Part shown: one piece after another, positions 11,158 through 23,880 of the stretch
Numbering within the stretch: the first letter of the stretch is position 1
How the letters are laid out: every line of letters starts with the position of its first letter
NCBI RefSeq assembly: GCF_029227915.1
Contig: NC_079889.1
Coordinates: 2,974,001-3,038,000, forward strand
DNA: 64,000 bases
Source: Hydractinia symbiolongicarpus
Taxonomy: Eukaryota > Cnidaria > Hydrozoa > Anthoathecata > Hydractiniidae
Direction: 5' to 3'
Notes under the pieces: model-generated
What the model was told of the DNA's origin: nothing
The model's input: the letters and a program-made list of their open reading frames with translations, nothing else
Databases searched by the model: none
Translations under genes and position numbers: made by a program

Positions 11158-12094
11158 TCTCTTTAATAATAGCCGTATTCCGTCTGTCTGTCTGTGTGTC
11201 TGCGAAAGCCGCGTCCCGTAACGGAAGCACGAAATTTTGTAAATTACGCGCCGAGGCTACAACAATATTCTTAAGCAATATATAATTTTTATGCTAAATG
11301 CAGTTAGCTAGCTAGGTATAGCTACATATTATTTTTCTGCAAACTTTTTCTGCAAATGAAATGGCTGAGCGATTGTTTTGGCTGGACGAGTAACGACAGG
11401 CTGTTCCCTGTGTTTTTATTTAAACCGAAGTTGCAATGAACATTTTTGGAAAAGGGTAATACGCCTTATGCGTCTGTTCAACTGTGTTTAGCTGTACTAA
11501 GCGGTTAGCCCAGTGTTAAAAACAGACTGTTTTTTGTAAAAGGCTGTTACGCCTATGGGCATGTGCAACACCGTTTACCTGTATATACTAAGGTCAGCCC
11601 ACCACTGTGACAAATAATTTTTAAACTTTCTTGGTAATCACGCCTGGACTAACCGCTCAGCCCTGTGTCTGCGAGAAAGTTTTTTAAAAGGGTATTATTC
11701 CTATACGCTGTACAACACGGTTTAACTGTACTAAGCGCTCAGCCCAGTGTCACGATTAATTTTTTAACTTGCGCAAAAAGTTATTCGGCAAAATGAAATA
11801 AAATTGACGATTGTTTTTGCTATGATGGAGTAACAACACTTTGTAAACTCTGTTTTTATATCAGTTATCGTTGCGGGAAAGTTATTTTTTGAAAAATATG
11901 TTACAGTCGCACACTATAATGGTGTATGCGCTTCAAATGATTAACGACATACTGTATACCTGTACTAAAGCGCTCCACGTGATCGTGTGTGACAGTTTAC
12001 GGCTCTTATTAAGCGCTCCACAGAGTGTTCAATGCCGGATCACACCTTTACTTGTGGCTTAACCCGGCGTTTCGACGCCGGGTTTCCCGGCTAG
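11158..12094 (+). mobile_element. Helitron-like element, copy 3 (~0.94 kb)
   Basis: It starts with the same TCTCTTTAATAATAGCCG at the base after the previous CTAG. It ends with a different, stronger hairpin (ACCCGGCGT-TTCG-ACGCCGGGT) followed by TTCCCGG, CTAG and T. The interior contains three or four imperfect repeats of about 140 bp with AAGCGCTCAGCCCAGTGT-like phrases. No helicase or Rep protein is encoded, so it is non-autonomous. The 3' hairpin may mark a second family fused to the first family's 5' end. Confidence 0.6.
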
Positions 12095-12221
12095 TTTATA
12101 TATAGAATAGCCGTATTCTGTTTATCTCTGCGCAAAATGGTACCTCAAGTAGCAAGACCCATGAAATGCTGTATATAAAGGACGGACAAACCCGTGAATT
12201 TATCAACGGGCCACCGAACAG
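12095..12221 (+). mobile_element. Helitron-like element, copy 4, decayed ends
   Basis: It starts TTTATATATAGAATAGCCG directly after the CTAG of copy 3. It ends with hairpin CCCGTGAATTTATCAACGGG, CCACCGA and ACAG in place of CTAG. It has the internal ATATAAAGGACGG block of copies 1 and 2. Confidence 0.5.
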
Positions 12222-12420
12222 TATATATAGAATAATAATTCGAACAGCGAATACAGTGGCGGCCACCTTTTTAATAAAAGTGTTCAAATTATTATAATCT
12301 TTTATTTTTAAAAATATTTTTACCAAAGATCAATTCCTATGTAGTTCCTTCTTCAAATTCGAATTTTTTAAATGAAATTGCGTCGGAAAGTTGAAATAGT
12401 AAACAATTTTGAAAGAAAAT

Positions 12421-12560
12421 TTTGCGAAATTTAATTTTGTGAGCGGCTAGTATCAAGTGTGTTTTGCGAAACTTAGTTTTGTGAGCGGCTAGTATCAAGT
12501 GTGTTTTGCGAAATTTAATTTTGTGAGCGGCTAGTATCAAGTGTGTTTTGCGAAATTTAA
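12421..12560 (+). repeat. 45-bp tandem repeat, three copies
   Basis: Units contain TTTTGCGAAATTTAATTTTG followed by TGAGCGGCTAGTATCAAGTG. The second copy differs at a few bases. The ORF seen on the minus strand across it is a repeat artefact. Confidence 0.8.
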
Positions 12561-14303
12561 TTCTCCAATTTTGGTCTAAAATTGCAAAAATAAGCTCCGC
12601 AAAATTTTGGTTTCAAAACATTTTGTGATCGCAAAGATTATACCCGCCCTTGACAAGGAAAGTCAATGACTAAATTTATACCCCAGAGTGAAAAAGAGAG
12701 CACGAAGATTCGGACAAAAAAATGGAAATAATTTTTTGACCTACGAAAAATAGCTTTCTGTAGCCATTTAGAGACGGAAAGCAGTATACCAGAACTCTTT
12801 TTTATTGTTTTAGTGTTATAAGAAACGGCGAAAACGTGCAACAAATTCCACGTTATCCCGGTTTGTTATTCTACTTCCAATTTAAGAAGAATCCCCTTTA
12901 AAAGATTAAATGTCTGCAAATTTCACATTTCCAAAAGGCAGACCCCTCCCTAAAACAGAAGAAAATGCCGTCCCATAAGTGTGGCTTTAGGAAGGTACAG
13001 ATATAAAAAAATTTTTTGAAAAAGGCAATGCCGCATCGCCGCAGCAATCAAAAGCACCTTAAAAAGTTGTCTTAAAAGTTATCTGTTTTTCTTTACACAG
13101 AATCAGCAACACAAAACTATATTTCAAAAAAAATTACCACGATCAAAAAATTTCTTTGATTTTCCATCTCCACTAACAATATGTTTAAATCAAACTTTGA
13201 TATATAAACACACGTGCGTAAAATGACTTATTCCACGTAATCTCATTTCGAAGAGGCGGTGAAGAGTTTGTTAGAGAAAGTACGATTTCAACATGTAGGT
13301 GTTTTCCCACAGATATTGGTTGTTATTCGGATTTTATTGCTGTTAACATATTATTCAAATATTTTTAAGATATACTAATGATTCTCCTAAGCTTGTTCAA
13401 GGTTGGAGAAAATGTGTGGTAGCATCTTAAAAAAAATTATAGCTCAATATTCTTTTTTTTCTAACGCTTTGATAAACATCTCCTATTCTTAGATGCCCAC
13501 GGTCCCCGCCTTTTAATGTTTTTTTCATGACTGTTTCCCTACTTAGCGACCCATCCCTTGCCAGGGGTGTTTATCCAAGGCATATTGCATCCCAGCCCGG
13601 ATTCAAAAAAGTCAGTTGATAAATTCAATAATTATTCATGTTTTTAACGCCCAATCACCCAACTTCAATAGAAATCAACGTTTCGACTCAGTATGAGGTA
13701 AAACAGAATACGTTTTTGGCGTTTGTTCTACCAGCCCCCGTCTACTTGAAGTGTTACCGAAATTACACATTTTCAAAAAGAAAGAAATCACAAAAGTAGA
13801 CGTTAAACATCAACCCGACATTTATTTTTACCTCCTCCCTCCCTTCTTCCCTTCTCTCCATCCCTTCCTAACCTGAAAAATCAAAAATGATGAGTACCAT
13901 TAATCCTGAAACCTTTTCCTGCAAAAAAAATCGATATTTTAGTGTATCAAATGATTAAACAAATATATAAAACTTTCTAGTAAGACTATTATTGTGTTCA
14001 AATCCAGACTTAACTGGTCTTAAGTCACAAATTCGAGTCATTACTTCCTTAACCGAATCCAAACAACTAAGCAACAATATTTATTTAAAATGATAGGATG
14101 ATATCTCCAGTTTAAATAAATAAAACCACTTGTTGTTGATTTGTTACTCATGAATATAATTTGCATTTTCATGTCAGCTGACCACACCTAGCCACTAGTA
14201 TTCAACTTTAATTTTCAAAATCTGAAACTTCTAACAGTTGTTGCGCCATTTTGATTGCTCGACAAAGGTAAAATTGATATCCTGAGTATTTCTGTTATCA
14301 GTA
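12561..14303. other. non-coding region, no gene recognised
   Basis: No supported exon. Contains a polypyrimidine stretch at about 13830-13872 (CTCCCTCC and TTCCC blocks). Confidence 0.4.
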
Positions 14304-14701
14304 CTTTAGGGGAAGAAACTTTCGCAAATGGGTAGAATCGCGAAATTTTTGCATTTTGCGAGCATAAACTTTCACCAATGAGCCTTATTTAAAAATTTCT
14401 CAAACATAAACTTTCACGAATCAATAATATTTATAACATTGTCGGAAGAATTAATTTTTCTAAATTACGAGAGATATTCTGAGAAACTTTTATAAAGGTA
14501 CTATCATATTACCAGGAAATTAAAACTGGTCAAACGTATTTAAAACATCTTTAAAGATCAAGAAGAGTAATTTACTTTCAGGCACATAAACTTTCGCGAA
14601 TTAAATTAAATTTTTTTTGCGAACATAAACTTTTGCAAATAAGGCTAAAATTCTCAAAATCCGCGAAAAGTTTCTGTTTGCAAAAGTTTCCTCCACTAAA
14701 G
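14304..14701. mobile_element. MITE with ~25-bp terminal inverted repeats (398 bp)
   Basis: The left end starts CTTTAGGGGAAGAAACTTTC and the right end read in reverse starts CTTTAGTGGAGGAAACTTTT, about 3 mismatches in 25. The interior repeats CATAAACTTTCGC-like phrases in both orientations, so the whole unit can fold back. No ORF. Target duplication not clear. Confidence 0.6.
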
Positions 14702-17700
14702 GATTATGGATTACCCAAAATGATTCTTAAACCGGCTTCTTTCAGATATTCGAACTATCAAGAGAGTAACTTTATATATTGAAGCATATTTAAATCTGTT
14801 TCTTAGTGTTTCTATGTTATAATGGTTGGTGTGTGTTTGTAAACGAAAGGTGGTAGCTGTAACTAAAGAACAATAAATACCCATGAATTTTTCCACAGTT
14901 TCAGGACATAACAGAATTTTTATTTTTTATTTGTTACGGCTAATCTAGAGCACCGAGAAAAAGCGTAAATTATTTTATTAAAATCAGACTAATATATCTG
15001 AAGACAGGTAGTGTAAAGAAAAGAATTAGGAATAATGTTGTATTGTAATACCATCCCATTTATCTATTAAAACAACTATAATAGGTTCTTTTCTCTTTTA
15101 CTAGTTCGTAAACACTCCCCAATTTCCCGCAGTTTTTTAGTTTAAATACCATATTCAACTTTGTGTTTATTCCTAAACAACCACCAGCCCCACCCCCTCC
15201 TCACCTCTTACTCCACCTCTTCACCCCCACTCCTCACTCTCTCCTCACCCCCTCACCCCTACCTCCCCCTTTTTATTCCCTTTTCACCCCCTCCTTACTC
15301 CTTACTCCCAATTCTCACCCCACTTCATTTATCCAGTACTTTAGACAATGTTAAATAGACTTACACTCAAATACAAATGTTTTTTCCAACTCATTCAAAA
15401 CAAACCAATTCTTTGGTATCTTCCGACCACGCACGTGTTTATGGAATGTCATGACTCAATGGGAAAATTAAAGAGAGAATGTCCACGGCATATCTACGAC
15501 TTTTCTTCCAGATATTTTTTACAAATAGAAGACAAATAAAAACTTAATAGAACTTTTAAACAGGAAAGCAATATACAAATTGAGGCAATTAAAAAAAAAA
15601 ACATTTAACATATTTATGCGGGAAAAAAATAGAATCAATAATAAACTTTATTGCTTTGGTAGCAGGTGCTCCGCTGAAGTTAACGGTGTTCGGGATACAT
15701 AAAACGGAAGCCTTTACCACCGATATATTAACGAGCTGTTAAAAGGAGGAGTTAAGCATCCTGGAAGAGAATAGTTTGGTAAAAATAAAGCTGAAACATA
15801 AGCAAGACATAGGAAAGAAGATACAATAAAATTATTATAATATATATTAACTGGGTTAATATAATTTTGTAAATTTGGAGATTTTAAAAGCATATAAAGT
15901 ATATATGTGTGGTTTATATGTTGACAAGATTTGTTTGGCTTGTGGAGAATTTAATACAACTCAAACAGGTAGGGATTCTATTTTGTAGTACAAATAATCC
16001 TAGGTTAAAGGGATGGGGGTGTGGGTTTTATTTTTAGGGGGCAAGGTGGAAATTTTTAGAGAACATTTAGATCAGAAAAAAAATTTATTTATGAAAATCT
16101 ATTTCGGAAGTCTTATAATGAAAAAATAATAACTCTTTTTTAAAACAGTTTCAAAATTTCATCAAGTAGCTCCGACAAAATAAAAAGCTATTTTCACACA
16201 TTCATAGAAATGTGTGATTTGGTATGGGCTGTGGTCTGTCATGGTGGTAACGAAAAGTTAAAAGGGGCGCGAATAGTATCAAAATCAAAGCCATCAGAAA
16301 TAGTGCGCTATATTTGACCAAAAGTTTTTGTTTATGTATTGTTTTTTTTGCGTATAGCAGCGTTTTTTGTTGTTTTCTTATTATCGTGTAGCTTTATATA
16401 ATATACCCAAAATAATGAAACCAGTAGATATATATTCTATTCGAATTTCAAGAAAATTTGGATACAAAATATACAAACATAATCAATACAATATTTAAGT
16501 ATAAAGTATGTGTACAATACGAATGTGTGATCAAACCGGACGGTTTTCTTGTTCACTATTGTTTTAGACATGGGAATTAAATTTTTTTACATTTTCTTTT
16601 AATAGGAAAAAATTAAAAATCACAAAACATCTATCATATACCTCATCTAGAATAACAAAAAAAAAAAGGTCTATTTTTTTACATCTGATAATTTTATGGT
16701 GGAAAAGATTTTTCAAAACTCGATCCTACTACCAGCTTTAATCACATTGCAAGGATAATATTTTCAAAACTTTTTGGAAATTCAGAATGTCATATTAATT
16801 ATTCAATAATTATCTCACCTTTGTAACTTCATATTAATTAATTAATTAATTAATTAATTAATTAGGAAAGGATTTGTATTTGGTAAGAAAATAAGACACT
16901 GAGATGGAGATTTGTAATAATCCAGTGGCTCTCTCCACCCATGTTCTCCCTGTGACAACCGGTTTTCTTGCACACCAGGAAAGAAGTATTTGTTTATTTA
17001 TATTTCATCCAGTCCGATAGATTCAATTTCATGATGATAAAAAAAACAAATATATTTCAAATTCGTCAGAATGTCGTAAGTAGATGGGTTATCCAGCATG
17101 GATGAATGAAAAAGCAGGAATTACTTTGTTTTTTGTTTTGTTTTGACAGGAACGAAAAAATGGTACAAAGCGCAATGACTCATGTTCACCAAATAAGGAC
17201 AAAATATCAACTTAATACTCACAGTGACGCTCAAGTTACGTGACGTTAAACATTGGTTATTTCAAAATCCTATTTTTTCTCTTTACTAACCTTAACTATG
17301 AACCCAGGACCTGAAACGTTTTTTTGATACGATAATAAAACGTTGTTTTATCCATTTTCGCCCCAAGGCTTTTGAAGAAAAACTTTCGAAAGTAGGGTGA
17401 ATTTTGTTTCTGTTGCTCATAACGCCGTTAAAAAAAACTAAACTTGGTCCCCACGGCTCCTTCATGGTTCAGTCGAGGAAAGTCACTAAACTGACTAATA
17501 TTTATAATCTCGTTGCCAGGGTTTTGTGGCCCTTGTGCAGTTACTACGGAATGGGCCGCTATCAACTTCATCAACAGGAAAAAATGTCCTGGGAACGATG
17601 TTGTAATACCGAAATATATCAATATTGAAAAAAGACAAGTTTGGAATTCTTGCATCATTGGAAAACGTAGTGAAAATTTACAATTATTTAAAAACAGAAA

Positions 17701-18289
17701 CCTCTCTGACTGAGATATATATACATTTTTTTTGCTAAACAGCTAAACACACCCCCGATTTAAGGGTTAAGTTGCAAATTTGATTGGCGAAGGTACCAAG
17801 GAAAGGGAGAATAAAGTTAGGATGGAATGTGCAAAACTACACCGAGCTAAACCAAACAAAATATCGAGCTACGACATGTACTGGTAGCTAAAATCTTAAA
17901 ATTAGTTTGTTTCAGATGTACATGGCTAAAAACAAAGTTTTCCATTAAACAAACAGATATTTCTAAATTAAACAGCATGCACAAGTTACATGTAGCCTGA
18001 AACACTTGAAATTTAAATTGAAGTAAAAAGCTAGCTATTTTCTTGAAGAGGAAATTGGTGTGTCGAAAACAAAGTTACATTTCCAAGACAGATTGGTAGA
18101 AAAATGTGAACTGCAAAATTTTCCCAAAACTAGTAGGCAAAATCACGTAAAGCATAAATGTAATTCCATCTCACAAACGATAAGCCAAATTATTAACTGT
18201 TACTTTACAACCAAGTCATCAGAGGTAATTCAAAAAAAAACTTTAGCGGTATATTTTGATCTCATGACCAGACGGTTCTAAAGCGAATT
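14702..18289. other. non-coding region with a pyrimidine-rich tract and a (TTAA)n tract
   Basis: 15175-15335 on the plus strand is almost pure C/T with CCCC and CTCC runs. 16829-16865 is an (ATTA)n microsatellite of about nine units. Small frames elsewhere lack any recognisable motif. Confidence 0.5.
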
Positions 18290-18612
18290 TCACTGGAGCT
18301 CTGGGAACGAGAATAGGCTTCATCCTCATATCAAAAAATGCTACAGGCCCTTGGTTTGTGGTTGCATCAAACCCCTATTATATATATAACAACAGCTGAT
18401 CAAGAATTGATCACTGGAACCCTGGGGACGAGAATAGGGTTAATCTGCAGTCCCTGGGTTCAAGTTTGCGCCAACCCCTTATGTTATATATAACAACACC
18501 CGATCAGGAATTTATCACTGGAGTCCTGGGCACAAGAATCTTCAGTCCCCGGGTTCTAGGTTGCACTTATCCCTTATTTTATTGATCACAACACCCGATC
18601 AGGAATTTACAA
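18290..18612 (+). repeat. ~110-bp tandem repeat, three imperfect copies
   Basis: Each unit has CACTGGA-CCCTGGGGACGAGAAT, then CAGTCCCTGGGTTC-like and TTATATATAACAACA, then CCGATCAGGAATTTA (each phrase under 20 bases). Copies start near 18290, 18408 and 18508. The CCTGGG-ACGAG core also appears singly at about 20850, 20885, 47500 and 53505. Confidence 0.7.
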
Positions 18613-18720
18613 TATGTCAATATTTGCATAGAGAGAGAGCTTAAAAGATAAAACACAACAAATGCAGTAAACATTCTAAAGTTTATGTTTTTTTATAGAC
18701 ACAAGTAGAGACAAAGAAAT

Positions 18721-21700
18721 ATGGACATTAAAGTGATTATCGCTTTCATATGTGTAACAGGTATATTTCATCCTTTATTTAACCATTTTTATTTTATGCT
18801 TTTGTATAAGAACATTGCTCTATGAGGAAGCCTTTAAATGTTCCTACACAACCGTAAATGTTCGCCACGAGATTTTTTTGTGGTATGGGATGTGACTTGA
18901 AACGATAGATGTAAAAGGAATTTTAGAAGAAATGTCAAGATGAGCGGCCTGCCCAATGCAGTTAGCCAATTCCTGTAGAACATACTTTCTTTTAGCAAAA
19001 AACAAAAGGTGTATGACTTTCCCTGCATAAATTTTTTTCTGGTTCACACTAAATGAAACCTAATATCAGAGAATGATTGGATAGAATTTCTTCAAGAAGT
19101 GTGTAAGATAAGATGGTCGTTTTAAATTCTCGATGCGACAATAGAATAAAATTCTTTCGTAACGAAACAGTGAACCACAGTATTGACATGTTCCTCTGTT
19201 TAATTTCTCTTTCTCGGCCACCATCGATATTAATGGTTTTACATAGCATTTCCGCCGAAGTTTATCGGAAAGTTCCTTTAGTATCCAGACAGGACATGGC
19301 TACAACCCCACAAAATATAATGAGATAAGTTTGAAAATTTCGTCCTTCCAATCAGTTATAATAAGCCGTTTCCATATACTGCCTAGAAATTACGAGTTGA
19401 TCTTGTTTGTTTGTTAACTTTGTAAAATAGTCAAAAAAGTGAAGTTGTCTTAATATTTTGCGTGGAAGTTGTAGTTTTCAATAAGAAGTTCTGAAACATC
19501 AAACAATTTTGTTTCTTCATAGAAACTTGATGGTAGTTTCTTTTGTTGTAAATATACGCGAAAACATTAACTTTCTTATGCTAATCAAAACATTCGAATG
19601 TAAGTACATGACTACATTCAAAAGTCTGTATTTGCTATTCTCTTCATCGTATTGTTCTCCATCGTATTGTTCCTTACTGTGTCTAAATCCTCTTTAAGAC
19701 GTTTATTTGCTCAACCAATACTTCTTATGAATCAAAGAAAAATAATATCAAAGCAGTCTAAAGCGAATAGATATAAAAAGAAGGAGAGAATTTATAAGAC
19801 ACTTCGATTACTACATTACCCAAAATTAAGACCAAATAGAATGTCAATTTTCTAACAAAAAATCGTATAAAAACCAATTCGTCTACCCACGGGGGAGAGA
19901 TGGCTAAAAAAGATTCTTTCCTTCAATTTTTTTATAATAACTTCTGAACCATACCGTTTTTACATAGCTTCCGGATAATAAAAAGAAATTGGTATCACGA
20001 AGCGCTTATTGTCATGCGGAGTCATCCGTTAACAAATGATCAGGAAAAAAAAATGGATAAATTTTTTATTTTATTCAAATAGCTTTATTAACATCCGAAG
20101 ATATATTTTTCCTGTTTTTTTTTCCTTTCATAAATCCCACAACTTATGTTCCACTTTTTTAGCTTTTTTTTCAGATTAGGAATTATAGAATGAGGTCTTC
20201 TTTCAACTAAATGACGTCATCCTAAAAAAATATACTAATTTCCGTGCAGTATGCAGACTAACTTTTTTTTTAAAAGTGTTGTACAACACAATATCTCTTT
20301 TGTCACTTTTAGAGCTCCCTCTCCCCCGCAGTATAAGAAACTCCAAAAAGTCCGGCCTGAGTAGGGTCGAGGGACAAATTATAACCACAACGTGTAGTCT
20401 GCGAGATTGTAATCAGAATTGTCATCTCTAGAAGTTCTTTTAGATGTCAAGGTTTATTTCAAAGAGTACTCGAGACAAGGATGCCACTTCGCATCATGAA
20501 ATCAAAACCTTAGAAAATTCATTAAGCACTAAGAAATCTCCTTCACGTCACACAACACGAGCAAATAAACTTTTTTCTATTGTGTCTATCGTCTCAGCCT
20601 TGTGCAAGTACTAGAACAGAGTCAGATAGTAATCCATGCACTTGAAATATAAGCAAATATTACGTAAATGAACTTAGATAAAACTATGTTGTAAACTTCC
20701 AGGGGGTCATATTATTTGCAGTAGAAATTTTATATCTCAGACGTTACACAAATGAACTAGTGCTCAGGGCTTGAAAGGTTCTTTTGGTGCTCGGAAATTT
20801 TGTCATGTCCTCTTTTTGATGAATTTGTTACAACGGCTCAGAGGTCACAGGACCCTGGGAACGATGTTGCTAATAAGAGAAACCAAGCTAGCCCTGGAGA
20901 CGAGGTTGTACACGAAACTGTTTAAATGATTCCAGTGTGTGGAAAGTTTCTAACCAAATATTGATCAGAAAACAGAGTCTGAAACTAAACCGGACTTATA
21001 ACCCACTCATAAAATCAACTAACGCGAAACTGATTTCTTTTTCAAAACAAATATAGTTTATAGTCCTTTTAAAAAAAATTACGAGAAAAAATAAAGGGAT
21101 GCCTGAGTTTAAGGTTGCGAAGGATGCTTGTCTAGGCATAAAACGATATTTTCGTAGGATTTATGTCTCATAATGCACATATGTCCAAATATGTCAGGAA
21201 ATTTATTTAAACAAAATTTTTCCGAGATATGTTTTAAGATCTTTCTTTATTCAATCATTTGCATTTAGCTATTTCTTAATTTGCGACGAAGTTTCCAAAT
21301 ATGGTGGCAAGATTTTCGCGTTTTTAATTTTTTTAACTTTCTATTTTTTGATGTAGATATAATATAAAGCCTTCATGTGATTTTAACCTCGTTATCAGAG
21401 GATCTTGTATCTTCCTGACATTACGACGCAAGTTGCTCTGGGTAAAGATTGCTTGTGATTGTTTTACAAAATATAGCAAAAAATTTCAGTATTGTTTATT
21501 GTGTACGTTTTGAGCCATTAAAAATTAAATTTTCGGACAAGCGCTTTGTCCGAAATCAAAACCAACTAACAACTGTTTGAATAATAACAGCTGCAGCCAT
21601 AGGAGATAAGTACAGGTCTGTTTGCATGCGATGACTTTATTGTGACGTTTTCAAAAAGGTTATTTTATTTTCTCTCTGGCGATGTAGGTTGCTTTAACTT

Positions 21701-22138
21701 CATGTAAAATTGATCTTCCTTACAATATAGTAACTTAATTGACAAGCACTTTAAGTCGGTTGGCCGTTCTATGAATATTTTAATCATGGTCAAAATAATT
21801 TCTCTTTTTTCTTAGGGATATCTTGTCGTTGGTTCCCTGGAAGTAATGATGCAAAAACGAATCGTTTGGATCGTATCGAGGAATTAAGCAACGCAATCGC
21901 CAAACGACTTGCACCAACAGAAATTTACCATAAACGACTGCCGTATTTTTCCGACGTTGACGGCACGTCAAGATTATTACGAGAAGTATACGACGCCCTT
22001 GTAAAGCTTGATAATGACGTAGAAAGAAAGCGATCAGAAACACGTGGCTATAGAAGAGGAGATCCACCAGGTCTCCATCGCAGTGCTGATAGAAAGGATA
22101 AGGACACTCTCACTCGGTCTTCTCCGGGATTACATTAA
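18721..22138 (+). CDS. small secreted protein, two coding exons (120 aa)
   Basis: Exon 1 (coding 18721-18760) gives a hydrophobic start, MDIKVIIAFICVT, typical of a signal peptide. It ends at CAG|GTATAT. Exon 2 (21816-22138) begins after TTTTTTCTTAG in the matching phase and runs to TAA; AATAAA follows at 22191. A strong acceptor (TTTTTTTATAG, 18698) lies 22 bases before the ATG and could be a 5'UTR intron end or a trans-splice site. The mature part has one early Cys (SCRWFPG), two Leu-rich amphipathic stretches (around RIEELSNAIAKRL and SRLLREVYDALVKL), dibasic-like sites (ERKR, YRR) and two PGLH motifs, the second at the extreme C-terminus. No glycine follows them for amidation. This may be a peptide precursor or a small secreted factor. 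I recognise no family. Confidence 0.5.
18761..21815 (+). other. intron of the small secreted-protein gene
   Basis: About 3.05 kb, GT-AG. It holds two CCTGGG-ACGA motif copies near 20850 and 20885. I see no other exon or element with defined ends. The several 60-70 codon frames here lack any known motif. Confidence 0.4.
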
Positions 22139-22198
22139 ATAAGGACAATTAAAATCGTTAACAAAACTAATTAATTTTCAATATGTAAAGAATAAAGA

Positions 22199-22750
22199 CC
22201 TATAAATTCGAGAAAAATAAAAAAACGGTGAAAGAACTCCATATATATTATTTGTGAGCGATGCAACAATGACATGAATTTTTTTTCTTTCAATTTGCAA
22301 GTGCAATTTTCAGACAGGGTTTATCTAAGTCTTTATTAGATTATATTATAAAGTTTTTTTTGTAAGAATTGTACTGTTAGCTTTAAGGCTCGTTGTTCTT
22401 AGAAATCAGCTTTTTCAGCCTCAGACTATGCTTAAAAAAGTTGACAAATATTTTAATTTAAACTAATAACGGATTGTGACATATAAAATAAGGCTACATA
22501 AATACTAATACCCCAACCTTGTTCCCAGAGCACTTGTTTATATTTGTCCTAGGGATTCTGTCACTTTGTTAGCTAAAAAGAGGTACTAAAAACAGGGCGG
22601 CATATATTCCACGAAATATGGCAGTGTTTAGGAAATGCTTCAGCAAATTTTTTTTTAAATATCTTTAGTTAAGTATAAATCAGTAGTTTTGTTATTGTTA
22701 TGAATTTTTAAACTGGTCTTCTAAATACTCGCTGTAACGGAGGAGGGTTG
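22199..22750. other. intergenic, no feature recognised
   Basis: AT-rich; nothing supported. Confidence 0.4.
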
Positions 22751-23073
22751 TAAAAAAAACATTTCAAATATTACTTTTGAGGAATATCTGTATGAAAGAA
22801 AGAAAGTTACAATACAGAAAAAAATTGGAAAAAGCAAATGCTGAAATTTTAAGACTAAATAAAGAGCTTACCGAATCCAAAGTAAAAATCGCCAGGTTAA
22901 ATAAGGAACTTGCAACTATGAAATTTCAAAACAAGCTATTGGTAAATAAAACATTTCAAATATTACTTTTGAGGAATATCTGTATTAGCCAAATTCATAG
23001 GCCGGAGGAATGGGTGCTAATGTTTTGCTTGTGGGGAAAAAAATCCATAATGGGGGGTTTGTTGGGCTTCTAA
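22751..23073 (+). pseudogene. duplicated fragment of the THAP gene's coiled-coil region
   Basis: Bases 22798-22985 repeat 23702-23883 with no difference I can see. They encode the basic coiled-coil segment starting LQYRKKLEKANAEILRLNKE. A shorter third copy of the last 40 bases (ACATTTCAAATATTAC onward) precedes it at 22758-22793. After position 22985 the sequence diverges from the downstream copy. There is no THAP domain in front, so it cannot make the full protein. Confidence 0.7.
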
Positions 23074-23242
23074 AGTGAAGCAAATGGAGTTAAACACAAA
23101 ACGTCCAGCTTTATATTATGTTATAACATTATTATAAACATTTAGCTGCATAATCGTATAGTTTAACACTTGGTGAAGACCTTTCCGAATATACTGGAAG
23201 GTGTCATTACAAACGTTAGCTAGCTAAAAACTACAACAAACA

Positions 23243-23880
23243 ATGGTTAAGTGGTCTTGTGCATCAGCCTTGTGTTTCAACAACCACACAACTTTGGGTA
23301 TTGATGGGAAACCTTTAAAATTTTATCGTTTACCAAGATTAAAATCTTTAAAATCGCAATATCGGAAGATTTTAAAAACAGATGGTATTAATTGGAAAAA
23401 TGGGTATATTTGCTGTGAACACTGGAGCTCCAATAAGAGATTATCAGTGACAGACTTGCCAGATGTTGTCTTTTCAGAAAGAAATTTCCAAAAGCTTGAA
23501 CAGAAATATGAGAATGCTAATAACTTGGTAAAAAAATCAGCCACAGAACTTTACAAAAAAAGATTAAGAAATGCTAAACAAAAGTTGGTAACTGCCAGAA
23601 ATATAATGAACCAAAATATAAATACTCCATGCTCATCAAAAGCACGAAGAACCCTAACAAAGTCTAGTACATATATCTCTTCTAAAAAACGTAACCCTTC
23701 AAAGTTACAATACAGAAAAAAATTGGAAAAAGCAAATGCTGAAATTTTAAGACTAAATAAAGAGCTTACCGAATCCAAAGTAAAAATCGCCAGGTTAAAT
23801 AAGGAACTTGCAACTATGAAATTTCAAAACAAGCTATTGGTAAATAAAACATTTCAAATATTACTTTTGAGGAATATCTG

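Noticed and set aside
10890-11278. Overlapping ORFs in the Helitron string
   Set aside because: They follow the non-coding terminal and microsatellite blocks of the elements.
15161-15358. Two overlapping Pro/Ser-rich ORFs
   Set aside because: Translation of a low-complexity pyrimidine tract; both frames are equally open.
21780-22067. 95-codon minus-strand ORF
   Set aside because: Shadow of the secreted-protein second exon, which has splice and poly(A) signals on the plus strand.
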